A stretch of 64,000 nucleotides of DNA from Zhongshania sp. (GCF_029212375.1 NZ_JARGNU010000012.1:23688-87687), one strand, 5' to 3'. Shown: positions 43,643 through 54,203, counted from the stretch's first letter. Notes: generated by a model not told the origin, from the sequence alone. Numbers and translations are program-made.

Positions 43643-45421
43643 ATGATGTTTATGTCTCTTTCCAAGTCTCGGTCAATGCTCTATTTGCGTCCTTTATTGG
43701 TGCTGCAGTGTGTCGCCTTGCTGCTATTGGGCGTGACGCCGGCCTACGCCAGCGACCCAGTCATTGTACCAGAGGCGGCAAGCGGCTTTAGAGACAGCCC
43801 AACGGTTTACGCGAAGTCGGCCATGGCGGTTACTGCCAACCCCTATGCAAGCGAAGCCGCTGTAAAAATTCTGCGTCAAGGCGGCTCAGCCATCGACGCC
43901 GGCATTGCCGCGCAGCTGGTTTTGGGTTTGGTTGAGCCCCAGTCTTCTGGTATTGGCGGCGGCGCGTTTATGCTGCACTGGGATGCCAAGCACAATCAGT
44001 TAAGTAGCTGGGATGGCCGCGAAACTGCGCCACAAGCGATAGATGACCGGTACTTTTTGAACGCTGATGGCAGCGAGATGGGTTTTTTTGAGGCGGTTAT
44101 TGGCGGTCACTCGGTTGGGGTGCCCGGTGTTGTTGCGATGCTAGAGGCAGCGCACAGGGAGTTCGGTAAATTACCGTGGACGAATCTATTTACACCCGCA
44201 ATTGAGTTGGCTGAGGCCGGCTTTATTATTTCGCCACGTCTGCATACTTTGCTTAAAGAAATGCCCAAGGTTGCGGTAAACCCCGCGATTAGCGCGTATT
44301 TTTTTGACGAGCAACTTCAGCCAAAGGCCATTGGCAGCCGTTTAGCCAATCCCGCCTATGCACAGACCTTACGACTGTTGGCAAAAGAAGGTAGTCACGC
44401 TTTTTATCGCGGCGCTATTGCCCATGATATTGTCGCCGCGGTGGCGAAGGACCCGAATCGGGCTGGACGGCTGAGCCTTGCGGATTTAAAACAATACCAT
44501 GCAGTGCGTCGGCCGGCGGTGTGCGCGCCCTTTCGAGTTTACCAAGTGTGCGGCGCGCCGCCGCCATCGTCGGGTGGCACCACGGTGCTAGCTATTCTAG
44601 GCATGCTTGATGCGTTTGAGGCCCGCAGTGGTGCATTGAAGGGGGCTGGGTTTATGCACGGCTTTATCGAGGCCTCTAGGCTCGCTTTTGCCGACCGCAA
44701 TCGCTACGTTGCCGACCCTGATTTTGTTGCGGTGCCCAGCGCGGGCTTGTTTGATTCACACTACTTAAAACAGCGCGCCGATCTGATCCAAAACACGCGC
44801 CTTGCGGTGGTTGAGGCCGGCGTTCCGCCCGATGCGCCTAAGCGTAGCGACAGCCGCTCACCGGAGCTACCGTCGACCAGCCACTTTAGTATTGTCGACG
44901 CCGATGGCAATGTGATGAGTATGACAACGAGCATCGAAACCGCCTTTGGCTCACGGGTTTTTGTCGGTGGCTTTTTACTAAACAATCAATTGACCGATTT
45001 TTCTTTTAGCCCCAAAGACGCTGACGGCAGCAAAATAGCCAATCGCATTCAGCCGGGTAAACGTCCGCGCTCGTCAATGTCGCCAATGATTGTGTTTAAA
45101 AATAATCGTCCGGTGTTGGCGATTGGCTCGCCCGGCGGCGCGCGGATTATTGATTATGTGGCAGGCAGTCTTTACCACGTATTGGCAGAGGGAGACACGA
45201 TTAGCGCCGCCATTGCGCGGGGGCATATCGTTGCGATGGGCGACACCTTGGAGCTGGAAAGCGGTCGCTTCAAAACCGGCGATAAAAAGCAGCTCAACAA
45301 GCTCGGCCATCAATTTCGTGAGCGCGACCAAACCAGCGGCCTGCACGGAATTGTGATTAAAAAATCTGGCTTGGAAGGCGCCGCCGACCCGCGCCGCGAG
45401 GGGCAGGCGCTCGGGTTTTAA
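43643..45421 (+). CDS. ggt: Gamma-glutamyltransferase
   Basis: The protein has about 592 residues from ATG 43643; the start is uncertain because ATGs at 43646 and 43652 are equally plausible. A signal peptide (LRPLLVLQCVALLLLGVTPAYA) sends it to the periplasm. The precursor cuts itself before the catalytic threonine of TSHFSIVDADGN. Substrate residues are in QSSGIGGGAFML and the SPMIVFKNNRP region. It hydrolyses or transfers the gamma-glutamyl group of glutathione. Confidence 0.92.
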   Translation: MMFMSLSKSRSMLYLRPLLVLQCVALLLLGVTPAYASDPVIVPEAASGFRDSPTVYAKSAMAVTANPYASEAAVKILRQGGSAIDAGIAAQLVLGLVEPQSSGIGGGAFMLHWDAKHNQLSSWDGRETAPQAIDDRYFLNADGSEMGFFEAVIGGHSVGVPGVVAMLEAAHREFGKLPWTNLFTPAIELAEAGFIISPRLHTLLKEMPKVAVNPAISAYFFDEQLQPKAIGSRLANPAYAQTLRLLAKEGSHAFYRGAIAHDIVAAVAKDPNRAGRLSLADLKQYHAVRRPAVCAPFRVYQVCGAPPPSSGGTTVLAILGMLDAFEARSGALKGAGFMHGFIEASRLAFADRNRYVADPDFVAVPSAGLFDSHYLKQRADLIQNTRLAVVEAGVPPDAPKRSDSRSPELPSTSHFSIVDADGNVMSMTTSIETAFGSRVFVGGFLLNNQLTDFSFSPKDADGSKIANRIQPGKRPRSSMSPMIVFKNNRPVLAIGSPGGARIIDYVAGSLYHVLAEGDTISAAIARGHIVAMGDTLELESGRFKTGDKKQLNKLGHQFRERDQTSGLHGIVIKKSGLEGAADPRREGQALGF

Positions 45422-45452
45422 ATGTCGCTATACAATGCATTCTTTATGTAAC

Positions 45453-45537
45453 CTCATTCTGAACTTGATTCAGAATCCAGTGCCGCTGATGTAGTTCACG
45501 GTCGCCCCACCAGATGCTGGATCAAGTCCAGCATGAC
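45453..45537. repeat. 85-bp two-hairpin intergenic repeat, full copy
   Basis: TCATTCTGAA/TTCAGAATC hairpin, a linker ending CCCCACCAG, then GATGCTGGA/TCCAGCATGAC. It has the same orientation and length as 16437-16521. The right hairpin differs from that copy by a paired change (CCGG to CTGG on one arm, CCGG to CCAG on the other), so the stem is kept. Confidence 0.85.
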
Positions 45538-45658
45538 GGGTTTAATTGTACTCCTGCAAATACATCAACTAATCTGATCTATTAACCCAGAATTTTGCGC
45601 TTTTCTATCAATGAAATGCTTCTATACTTGGCTCATTGAATTTAGCGAGGGAGCCGCA

Positions 45659-46255
45659 ATGTCTGTTAAGAACACCCCAAACCGTTACGGTTGGCTGAGC
45701 ATCGCTTTGCACTGGAGCATGGCGCTGGCGGTGGTCGGGATGTTTGCGCTGGGGGTGTGGATGCGTGAGCTGTCCTATTACGACCCTTGGTATAAAGACG
45801 GGCCGGCGCTTCATAAAAGTATTGGCATCGTGTTGTTTGGCTTGCTTATTGTGCGCACGGTTTGGCGCAATGTGAATATGCGGCCTAACGATGACCCAGC
45901 CTTAAAAGTATGGGAACGAATTAGCGCTCACCTCACCCACATTGCGCTGTATGCCGTGATGTTTGCGCTGATGATTGCCGGCTATTTGATCTCGACCGCC
46001 GATGGTCGCGCCATTGAGGTGTTCGGCTGGTTTAGCGTGCCCGCCACCTTGCACGATTTGCCAGAGCAAGAAGACATTGCCGGTGAGATTCACGAAATTT
46101 TGGCGTGGTGTTTGATTTTGCTGGCCAGCGTTCACGCCTTGGCAGCCTTAAAACACCATTTTATTAACCGCGACTCGACCTTGCTCAAAATGCTGGGCCG
46201 TGACGCAGCACTTCACCCCGCACCATCAACTATCAAAAAGGAAGCGAAGGAATGA
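45659..46255 (+). CDS. Cytochrome b561
   Basis: The protein has 198 residues from ATG 45659, with GAGGGAG upstream. It is a four-helix inner-membrane di-heme cytochrome. Histidines are placed in [29 protein letters not shown] and [12 protein letters not shown]. It passes electrons between quinol and periplasmic partners, or disposes of superoxide in the CybB style. Its last base pairs overlap the YceI start (ATGA), a known b561-YceI partnership. Confidence 0.92.
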   Translation: MSVKNTPNRYGWLSIALHWSMALAVVGMFALGVWMRELSYYDPWYKDGPALHKSIGIVLFGLLIVRTVWRNVNMRPNDDPALKVWERISAHLTHIALYAVMFALMIAGYLISTADGRAIEVFGWFSVPATLHDLPEQEDIAGEIHEILAWCLILLASVHALAALKHHFINRDSTLLKMLGRDAALHPAPSTIKKEAKE

Positions 46256-46833
46256 AACGTTTAATTGCGATTGGTTTTACTGCCTTACTCGGCTTTAGCG
46301 GCGCCCTGCAGGCCACGGAATACAAAATTGATAACGCTGGCGCGCACGCTTTTATTAATTTCAAAATTAAGCACTTGGGCTATAGCTGGTTATATGGCCG
46401 CTTCAATGATTTTGAGGGGCGCTTTAATTACGACCCAGCCAAACCCGATGAGTCGTCAGTGGACGTGACGATTAAAACCGCCAGCGTTGACAGCAACCAC
46501 GCCGAGCGCGATAAGCATTTGCGCGGTAAAGATTTCTTGGCGGTAGATAAATTTCCCACCGCCAGCTTTAAAAGCTCAAGCTTTAAATCGTTGGGCGATG
46601 GCAAGGCCGAGCTGAAAGGCACTTTAACCTTGCACGGCGTAAGCAAACCGGTGACCATCGCTGTAAGCGAGATTGGTGGCGGTAAAGATCCTTGGGGCGG
46701 CTACCGTCAAGGTTTTCACGGCACAACTCAAATTGCTTTAAAGGACTTTGGGATTGATTTTGATCTTGGCCCTGCATCACAAATTGTGGAGCTGACTTTG
46801 GATGTAGAAGGCATTGCCCAATCAATGATGTAA
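46252..46833 (+). CDS. YceI-family periplasmic lipid-binding protein
   Basis: The protein has 193 residues. Signal peptide ([18 protein letters not shown]) and a lipocalin-like barrel: [20 protein letters not shown] at the start, [18 protein letters not shown] in the middle and [12 protein letters not shown]. YceI barrels bind isoprenoid quinones or similar lipids. Translational overlap with cytochrome b561 suggests a joint redox role, which is inferred. Confidence 0.93.
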   Translation: MKRLIAIGFTALLGFSGALQATEYKIDNAGAHAFINFKIKHLGYSWLYGRFNDFEGRFNYDPAKPDESSVDVTIKTASVDSNHAERDKHLRGKDFLAVDKFPTASFKSSSFKSLGDGKAELKGTLTLHGVSKPVTIAVSEIGGGKDPWGGYRQGFHGTTQIALKDFGIDFDLGPASQIVELTLDVEGIAQSMM

Positions 46834-46903
46834 ACCGATTGAACTTTTTTAGCGTAGTAGTACTCGAAGATTAGGAATTACCCTCATTCAGTCTCAAATT
46901 TTT

Positions 46904-46928
46904 GGGCCGCTTATAGCGGCCCTTTTTT
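46904..46928 (+). terminator. Intrinsic terminator after YceI
   Basis: GGGCCGC (46904-46910) pairs with GCGGCCC (46916-46922) around TTATA, followed by TTTTTT. It lies 70 bases past the YceI stop. Confidence 0.92.
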
Positions 46929-46947
46929 ATGCCTAGAGTTTATAGCG

Positions 46948-48339
46948 CTATTTTTCGTTTTTGGGTAAGTATTTTAGCAGCGCGGTATCGGCGGTGAATT
47001 GTGCATCGAGTAGCGAGATTAAGGCGTAGACACCCATCAGCTTGCGCATCACGTATAAGAAATCCTTGGGCGGCAGCGCAAAATACTTGCTGATTGACGC
47101 GGCTATCGCACGTTTGGCAATGCGTTTAGGTAGGCCGCTGTCGCGCCAGTGATACTGACCGTTGGCGTTTACTGCGCAGGCCGGCACACTAGCATCGGGA
47201 GTGCGCAGGGGCTCGGCGATATCAATGCCAATATCGACAAAATTGTCGAGTACGGTTTGCGGGAAGTGGGCTTTCATAAAGCCCAAACTTAGCGATTTGG
47301 CTAAAAACTGCGGCCTATCCCGCTGGTAGGCGGCAATCATCATGGCGCAGAACTCATTGGCAAAGGTGTCGGGTAGCATTCGCATCGCGCCAAAGTCGAG
47401 TAGTACTAATTTATCGCTCTCGCCCTTTGGGTCTATGCGCACTCTAAAATTGCCAAAATTGGGGTCGGTTTGCATGCGTCGCCACTGAAATAGCTCAGTG
47501 AGAAAAACATCTAATACCGCGCTGCCCAAACGGTCGCGACGGGCTTGGGCTAGGGCGGCCACCGCAGCGGAGTTCACTGAGTCGGCGGCTTCGTAGCTCA
47601 TGGTTAGGACTCGCCGCGTAGAGAAGGCGGGGTAACTTTTGGGTACCACAAAGCGATCATCGCCAGCGAGCGACTTGCCGACAAAATCTAAATCCCTGCG
47701 CTCTTGTTCGTAGTCCACTTCTTTGTGCAGCAATAGCCGAATATCGCCAAACCAGTCATCGATATTGCGGGTGCTGCTCAGCAGGCGGGAGATTTTTAGC
47801 AAACGCAGCACGGCATTAAAATCGGCGTCGATGGTGTCTTCCACGCCGGGGTATTGCACTTTTATACACAGCGCTTCGCCGCTCTTTCGCAAAACTGCGC
47901 GGTGTACTTGGCCCAGCGAAGCGGCTGCGAGTGGTTCTGGGTCTATTTCTAATTCAGCTAAGGCGTTGGCACCCAGCTCTTTCTGTAAAACTTTAGCAAT
48001 GACCGGCCACGCCATGGCTTGGGTATTGTCTTCTAAATTGTGCAGGGCGTCGGCAACCTCGGGCGGCATCATATAGTCGCCATAGGTGGCCATCATCTGG
48101 CCAATTTTGACGACGCTGCCCTTTAAGCGCCCCAGCTCGCTAACAAAGAAGTCGATATTTTCGGTGCGTTTGGCCAGCGCCGCGTCATCGTTGCCGCTCA
48201 CTCGTTGCCACATACTCTGGCGCAGCGCACGGCTGCCATAACGCAGGCCAAGGGTAGAGAGTGCAAGGCGACGGCCAAAAGCACCAGTTTTAAGCTGGTG
48301 AAGCGGTTTATCTGGTGGTTGAGTACTCATGTTTGCCAT
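46948..48339 (-). CDS. ABC1/UbiB-like atypical kinase
   Basis: The protein has 463 residues, or 460 from the second ATG at 48330. ABC1-family marks are VKIGQMM (the KxGQ motif), the alanine-rich AAASLGQVHRA that replaces the usual glycine loop, and TDPNFGNF. Family members act in coenzyme Q metabolism or lipid homeostasis as ATPases or kinases. It lacks the two C-terminal membrane helices of true UbiB, so it is more like the ADCK/YP-type paralogues. It is transcribed alone. Confidence 0.87.
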   Translation of the reverse strand: MANMSTQPPDKPLHQLKTGAFGRRLALSTLGLRYGSRALRQSMWQRVSGNDDAALAKRTENIDFFVSELGRLKGSVVKIGQMMATYGDYMMPPEVADALHNLEDNTQAMAWPVIAKVLQKELGANALAELEIDPEPLAAASLGQVHRAVLRKSGEALCIKVQYPGVEDTIDADFNAVLRLLKISRLLSSTRNIDDWFGDIRLLLHKEVDYEQERRDLDFVGKSLAGDDRFVVPKSYPAFSTRRVLTMSYEAADSVNSAAVAALAQARRDRLGSAVLDVFLTELFQWRRMQTDPNFGNFRVRIDPKGESDKLVLLDFGAMRMLPDTFANEFCAMMIAAYQRDRPQFLAKSLSLGFMKAHFPQTVLDNFVDIGIDIAEPLRTPDASVPACAVNANGQYHWRDSGLPKRIAKRAIAASISKYFALPPKDFLYVMRKLMGVYALISLLDAQFTADTALLKYLPKNEK

Positions 48340-48518
48340 TGTAATGAATGCGCGTGTTTAACGCAGCATACGCTGCAGCAATGCGGCCTTTTTATTGGCG
48401 CCAGCTATTTGGCATAGCTTAAGCATTAGATTTGGCAATAGCGCAGATGACGCTAATGTCCCTGCTTGTCATACTGAGGCTTGGCGGCAGTCTGATTTTA
48501 TTCTTTTGGGTAATCGCG

Positions 48519-49739
48519 ATGAAATTTTTAAAAAGCCTGACCTTGATCGGCCCTGGCTTTGTGGTGGCAGCAACGGGACTTGGGGCCGGCGATTTAGTGG
48601 CCGCGGCGGTGTCTGGCGCCAGTCTTGGCGCGTCCATTATGTGGGCAGTGGTGTTTGGCGCCGTGATTAAACTGGCATTGAATGAGGGCTTGGCGCGCTG
48701 GCAGTTGTGTACAGGCCAAAGTGTGTTGCGGGGCTGGGCAGTGTATTTGCCGCGCTGGGTTAACGCTTATTTTTTCTTATACTTGTTGCTCTGGGGGTTT
48801 TTGGTAGGCGCCGCTTTAATGGCGGCCTGTGGCCTTGCTGCCAATGCGCTATTACCGCAATTGTCGGTGAATGCCTGGGCGTTTATACATTCTTTGTTGG
48901 CCCTCATTTTAGTGTTATTTGGTCGCTACAGCTTTTTTGAGCAGGCGATGAAGGTCTTAATTTTATTGATGTTTACCACCGTGATGGCGGCGGTATTTAG
49001 CTTGGATTTATCCGCGCTTAGCTTTAGCCAATCGCTGCTGGTCGACTCTGGAAATAAAGCCCACGGCCGTTTGGTGCTGGCGGTTATTGGCGGTGTTGGT
49101 GGCAGCGTCACCTTGCTGTGTTACGGCTATTGGATGGCTGAAAAGGGGTGGCATGACCGCAGTGCGCTGCCCTTGGCGCGAATTGATTTGGGGGTGGCCT
49201 ATGCGATTACCGCACTATTTGGCGTGGGCATCATGGTGTTGGCGGCTAAAGCTGCACCCGCCTCGGTGCAGGGCAGTCAAATTTTACCAGCCATGGCTGA
49301 TGAGTTAGGTCGCACCTTACATCCGCTGTTTCGAAATGTGTTTTTGATTGGGGTGTGGGCCGCCGTATTTAGCTCGATGCTCGGGGTGTGGCAGGGTGTG
49401 CCCTATTTGTTTGCTGACGTACTGAGAAACTGGCAGCAACGCGGTGGTCATAAGGATGTTGAGGCGCCGCTAGAATCTAATAGTCCATTCTATCGCGGAT
49501 TTTTGGCGTACTTGGCCCTGCCGCCCATGTTGTTATTATTAATGAGTAAGCCGGTGTGGCTGGTGATGTTGTATGCGGTTACGGGTGCGTTTTTTATGCC
49601 GTTTCTTGCACTTACGTTGCTCTATTTGAATAATCGTATTATTGCTAAAGGGCAGGGCTACGGCGTAATTAGCAACATGATGATGGGTATAGCACTGCTG
49701 ATATTCAGTGTCTTGGGTGTGCAGCATTTCTTTTTTTAA
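48519..49739 (+). CDS. Nramp-family membrane transporter, divergent
   Basis: The protein has 406 residues from ATG 48519, with about 11 membrane helices. An extended frame to 48432 adds one hydrophobic stretch and is less likely. Overall it is Nramp-like, starting LIGPGFVVAATGLGAGD. However, the metal-binding DPGN of helix 1 is GAGD, and the helix-6 MPH motif is absent (GSVTLLCYGYW). It therefore probably does not move Mn/Fe in the MntH way. The substrate is unknown. Confidence 0.8.
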   Translation: MKFLKSLTLIGPGFVVAATGLGAGDLVAAAVSGASLGASIMWAVVFGAVIKLALNEGLARWQLCTGQSVLRGWAVYLPRWVNAYFFLYLLLWGFLVGAALMAACGLAANALLPQLSVNAWAFIHSLLALILVLFGRYSFFEQAMKVLILLMFTTVMAAVFSLDLSALSFSQSLLVDSGNKAHGRLVLAVIGGVGGSVTLLCYGYWMAEKGWHDRSALPLARIDLGVAYAITALFGVGIMVLAAKAAPASVQGSQILPAMADELGRTLHPLFRNVFLIGVWAAVFSSMLGVWQGVPYLFADVLRNWQQRGGHKDVEAPLESNSPFYRGFLAYLALPPMLLLLMSKPVWLVMLYAVTGAFFMPFLALTLLYLNNRIIAKGQGYGVISNMMMGIALLIFSVLGVQHFFF

Positions 49740-49768
49740 GCATTATAGGGCGCGCTGGAGACTTGCGT

Positions 49769-50068
49769 TTAATCCCAGTCATCGCCGTAGTCGTGTAGTA
49801 GTTCTTCGCCAGCGGCAATGTCGCGCAGGGCAACAACGCTATAGTCATCGTAGTAAATCACATTAGCAGACTTGCTGTGGTTGATGTATTTCAGTGTGCA
49901 GGTAACGTCGATTAAGCGGCCGTCTGGCAGGGTAAGGGTGTGTAAACCGGCGGTGTGCGCCGGTTTGGTTTTGCAAATGCCTAAGAGGAAACCGCCGCAA
50001 ATGTCGCGGCGGGCAAACAGGCCGCGACCGTGAATCTTGCTACTCGCCACTCGGTAGTATTTAGTCAT
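49769..50068 (-). CDS. Small SET-domain protein
   Basis: The protein has 99 residues and consists only of a SET domain: GRGLFARRDI, the NHS box in KYINHSKSANV and the GEELLHDYGDD tail. SET proteins methylate lysines with SAM. Short stand-alone bacterial forms exist, but their targets are unknown. It lies 30 bases after the dienelactone hydrolase gene on the same strand. Confidence 0.85.
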   Translation of the reverse strand: MTKYYRVASSKIHGRGLFARRDICGGFLLGICKTKPAHTAGLHTLTLPDGRLIDVTCTLKYINHSKSANVIYYDDYSVVALRDIAAGEELLHDYGDDWD

Positions 50069-50098
50069 TCTTCCTACCTGACTTGCTGTTCTAAATAG

Positions 50099-50869
50099 TT
50101 ACTCGGCGAGCATCGCCATTAATGCCGCCCAGCTAACTTTATCAGCATTGGCATTGTAGGCCAGCGGCATCTTGGTTTTTTCGCCAATCGCGGTGGAGCT
50201 GGGGTTGGTGAAGCTATGAACCACGCCTGGAAAACTTAATAATTGTAAATCAACGCCAGCGGTGCTCATTTCTTCAACAAAGGCGCCAACTTGGGCGGGT
50301 GGCACCATGGGATCGGCGCCGCCGGTGGCAACCAATATTTTTGCCTTTACGGTATTAGGCTCGGCCTTGGCTTCCGTGCCTAGGCTGCCGTGGAAACTGG
50401 CTACCCCTGCCAAATCAAGTCCGCGCCGCGCTTGGTTCAATACCACTGCGCCGCCAAAACAATAGCCAATGGCGTAAAGCTTGTTAGCTGAAACATGAGG
50501 CTGTTTACGTAAAATGGCCAGTGCGGCATCAAAGCGGGCATTCATTTTTTCTGGTTCTGCCAAGGCGGCGTTCATAAAGCTCATGGCATCTTTGGGGTGT
50601 TCGGTACTCTTGCCCGTGCCATACATATCCACGGCAATTGCTGGGTAACCGGCTTCGGCCAACTGCTTGGCGCGGCCGCGGGCGTAGTCGTTAAGGCCCC
50701 ACCACTCATGCACCACGACCACCGCAGGGCCGGACTTGCTTGCTGTTGAGTCGTGGTATAGCACTGCCGAGCCGAGCTTGTTGGGCAGGCTTAATTTGGT
50801 TTCGATAATCTCGGCATGCAGTGCCGAGCTGCACAATATTAGGGCGCTGATCCATGCAATTATTTTCAT
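50099..50869 (-). CDS. Secreted dienelactone hydrolase-family protein
   Basis: The protein has 256 residues with a signal peptide (IIAWISALILCSSALHA). It is an alpha/beta hydrolase with the cysteine nucleophile C137 in GYCFGG, Asp in GGADPMVPP and His in GVVHSFTNP. The HEWWGLN loop after strand 3 is typical of the family. It could act on lactones or esters in the periplasm; true dienelactone activity is not implied. Confidence 0.9.
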   Translation of the reverse strand: MKIIAWISALILCSSALHAEIIETKLSLPNKLGSAVLYHDSTASKSGPAVVVVHEWWGLNDYARGRAKQLAEAGYPAIAVDMYGTGKSTEHPKDAMSFMNAALAEPEKMNARFDAALAILRKQPHVSANKLYAIGYCFGGAVVLNQARRGLDLAGVASFHGSLGTEAKAEPNTVKAKILVATGGADPMVPPAQVGAFVEEMSTAGVDLQLLSFPGVVHSFTNPSSTAIGEKTKMPLAYNANADKVSWAALMAMLAE

Positions 50870-51000
50870 CTGATTCTCCTTGAGTGGCTGGATTAAGACA
50901 GAGTGATACGGAATATAACGCTTATTTGATGACAGGGGATAGGTGAGCTTGTGTCTAGCGCCACCCTTAGGGTTTGCGGGGTTGGCGCTGAGGGGCGAGG

Positions 51001-51745
<745 letters not shown>

Positions 51746-52044
51746 GGCTCACCGAATCTGCGAGGGGTTGGCATGTCGACACCAATATTGCTTGGGTCAA
51801 CGGCGTTGGGGAATTTTAACGCATTAATCATGACGATCATAATTTGAGCATAAATACGGTGTGGTATGTATCGAAAAGCGGGGGATAAGGTCTGTTTAAG
51901 ATGGTAATGGTGGTTGCTTAGCGCCCAGCATTAAACGTATTGCAAATCGGTTTTCTTGGGCGAGGTTGACGTAGCTGCATATTTTTAACGTGACGCGCAA
52001 CGGCATGAGGCACTCTGCCGCGGCGCAGCCATTCAAATTTAGGG
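51746..52044. other. 300-bp gap without recognised features
   Basis: I see no gene, repeat or terminator here. It should hold the coaD promoter on the minus strand, but no box is clear enough to call. Confidence 0.5.
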
Positions 52045-52338
52045 CTAAATCCCTGTATTTTCAAAAAACCGCATCTTTGGTTTGTCGGCAATCATTTCGG
52101 CAAGCTTGGTGAACACACCGGTTTCTGCTCGCCAGTTAAAATAGTTTTGGTAGGCCTCACGGCTTTCCCATGTTTCGTACACCGCAAAGCTGTTTGGGTT
52201 ATCGAGATCGCAGAGCACATCGAGTTGAATGAAACCGCTGTAGCGTCGAGTGTCGGGTAAAATTTCAGCGAAATACGCTTTGACTGTATCGGCCTTACCG
52301 TCTGCTGCATCGAACTCAAGAATGACTTGGACTGCCAT
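52045..52338 (-). CDS. Antibiotic biosynthesis monooxygenase (ABM)-domain protein
   Basis: The protein has 97 residues. A ferredoxin-like ABM fold is indicated by GFIQLDVLCDLDNPNSFAVY, the YETWESREAYQNYFNW helix and the closing AEMIADKPKMRFFE. Such proteins (YgiN/LsrG-like) act on quinones or small carbonyl signals without cofactors. The ribosome site GAAGGAG lies close to the ATG. It stands alone and its substrate is unknown. Confidence 0.88.
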   Translation of the reverse strand: MAVQVILEFDAADGKADTVKAYFAEILPDTRRYSGFIQLDVLCDLDNPNSFAVYETWESREAYQNYFNWRAETGVFTKLAEMIADKPKMRFFENTGI

Positions 52339-52886
52339 ATTATTCTCCTTCCTGAAGTGAGTGGTTTTTTGCCTACTTAGGCCATTCGTTATATGTAAGG
52401 CTAATGATCATACTGGGCGCCTAGGGTTTTGCACAAGTCTGCTTATTACACTGCCATGGCGCTTACCCTAAGTACAAACCCTTTGAATTGTGCAAATAGT
52501 TGTCGTCGGCGCTAGCTCAGCTATTGTCGATGCGGGCAAAGGCGCGGTTGAGTTGGGCGACTGTGCGTTTTTGTTTGGGGCGAGGGAACCCGATTTAATC
52601 TAGCGCATACCCCGTAATGTGGCGGATCTTTGTATTCCTGCAATTAGCTGGCGAAATTTTTCAATCAATTAAAAAGGTGTTGTATGGATGCCTAATGATC
52701 ATCATGAAAGTCCCGAAATTTATTCCCTCGGTAAGCGTTAGCGTGCACTACAAATTAAGACAGAGTGTAATACTTTTTATTGCGCACTACGGATTCGATG
52801 ATCCGTACAATTACTAGCTATAAGTACTTCCTAGGAAGCACATACTCACATCTCACACAAATTGTTAAATAAAGGGATTGTTGAGC
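52339..52886. promoter_or_regulatory. 548-bp leader region of the pilus operon
   Basis: There is no supported gene. The right third is AT-rich. CTTCCTAGGAAG (52827-52838) is a perfect 12-bp palindrome 49 bases before the pilin start and is a candidate regulator site. A 66-codon frame at 52617 has no ribosome site and no similarity I recognise. Long leaders are usual for phase- or growth-regulated pilus operons. Confidence 0.45.
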
Positions 52887-53393
52887 ATGGCTGTTCACCG
52901 GAATTACTTATATGGAATCTTGGCTAGCACGCTCATATGGTCAAGCACCTCATTCGGTCAAACAAGCGATACTTTTGACGTTAATATTACTATCGAAGAT
53001 AGTTGTGAGCTGACAACTCCAGCCACTGATATGAGCTTCGGTACGGTTCAACTGCTTAATACCGCATACACGGCGACGTCGACAGTATCTGTTACTTGCA
53101 CCACTGATGCCGCTTACGACCTTGCGCTGGATCAAGGTGGAAACGACAGCGCTACAACACGTCGTATGGCCGACGTTGGCGCAACTAATTTTGTCAGTTA
53201 TCGCCTATACAGTGATTCAGGGCACAGTGCTTTATGGGGCGATGGCACTACTTTTGGTAGTGTTAAGGCTGGTACCGGTACCGGCATCGAGCAGGATATA
53301 ACGGTATATGGGCGCGTTGAAGCGGGCGACAACGCTACTACCCCGCCTGCGGGCACGTATTCTGATACAGTTACGGTTTCTGTAACTTTCTAA
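52887..53393 (+). CDS. Archaic chaperone-usher pilin, spore coat U (SCPU) domain
   Basis: The protein has 168 residues from ATG 52887; TTGs at 52878 and 52881 are alternatives. It has a signal peptide ending near TSFGQT, then one SCPU domain: FDVNITIEDSCELTTPATDMSFG, a conserved cysteine pair (SCEL...VTCT) and the C-terminal GTYSDTVTVSVTF strand that pairs with the next subunit. It resembles CsuA/B, the major pilin of Csu-type pili. It is the first gene of the four-gene operon. Confidence 0.88.
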   Translation: MAVHRNYLYGILASTLIWSSTSFGQTSDTFDVNITIEDSCELTTPATDMSFGTVQLLNTAYTATSTVSVTCTTDAAYDLALDQGGNDSATTRRMADVGATNFVSYRLYSDSGHSALWGDGTTFGSVKAGTGTGIEQDITVYGRVEAGDNATTPPAGTYSDTVTVSVTF

Positions 53394-53414
53394 GTAATAT
53401 ATGGCCCCTTATTT

Positions 53415-54203
53415 ATGCACCGTTTACTGTCTGCTGTTTGGTTCTCGTTGCGGTTACATCACTTCCTCGGGCTGATTCTTGCGCTGACAATTTTGCCAAC
53501 ATTCGCTGCCGGCTTAGGGGTTGCTCCTACGTTACTGGAGTTCACGCCCCAAGAGGTGGCTAAGGGTTTGACTTTGCGTAATTCCGGCACCACTGCATTG
53601 CGAGCACAAGTGCGAATTTTTAGGTGGCAGCAGCAGAATGGCAAGGATGTGCTCGCGCCCTCTGCGGCACTGGTAGCCAGTCCGCCATTTTTAAATATCG
53701 CCCCAGGCGGTCGGCAGATGGTACGAATTATCCAGCGCGGCGGAATAGCGCCAGACACGCTCGCCGGCGAACGCAGTTTTCGTATTTTAGTGGATGAATT
53801 ACCGGCCCCGCCCGTTGACGAAACGGGGGTTAACAGCCTGGCCGGCGCACAACCGGGTCTTAATTTTTTGCTGCGTTTTTCTGTCCCAGTATTTATTGCT
53901 TCACCTTTAGATGGCGCGGGCGCCAAGCTCAGCTGGCGCTTGCAACATACTGAGGCAGGCTTGCAATTAGTAACGGACAATACCGGCGGTAGCCGCGCCC
54001 AGATTACAGATCTCAAACTGATGAGTAGCGAAGGTCGGGTACTCTACGAACATAAAGGCCTCGCAGGTTACGTGCTATCGGGGAATTCGCGGCTCTGGCC
54101 TTTCAGCTTGCCAAGCCGCGTGGCTACAGCGACGGAAATAAGGATGCAAGTCAATGGTCAGCCCACTCGGCACCCTTTGTCGCCAGCTGACATTACTGAT
54201 TAG
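53415..54203 (+). CDS. Periplasmic pilus chaperone (CsuC-like)
   Basis: The protein has 262 residues. Signal peptide, then two Ig-like domains: GLGVAPTLLEF and LRNSGTTALRAQVRIFRW in domain 1, and the conserved SPPFLNIAPGGRQMVRII strand that donates to subunits. It folds pilins and hands them to the usher. It overlaps the usher gene by 50 bases in another frame, implying coupled translation. Confidence 0.9.
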   Translation: MHRLLSAVWFSLRLHHFLGLILALTILPTFAAGLGVAPTLLEFTPQEVAKGLTLRNSGTTALRAQVRIFRWQQQNGKDVLAPSAALVASPPFLNIAPGGRQMVRIIQRGGIAPDTLAGERSFRILVDELPAPPVDETGVNSLAGAQPGLNFLLRFSVPVFIASPLDGAGAKLSWRLQHTEAGLQLVTDNTGGSRAQITDLKLMSSEGRVLYEHKGLAGYVLSGNSRLWPFSLPSRVATATEIRMQVNGQPTRHPLSPADITD

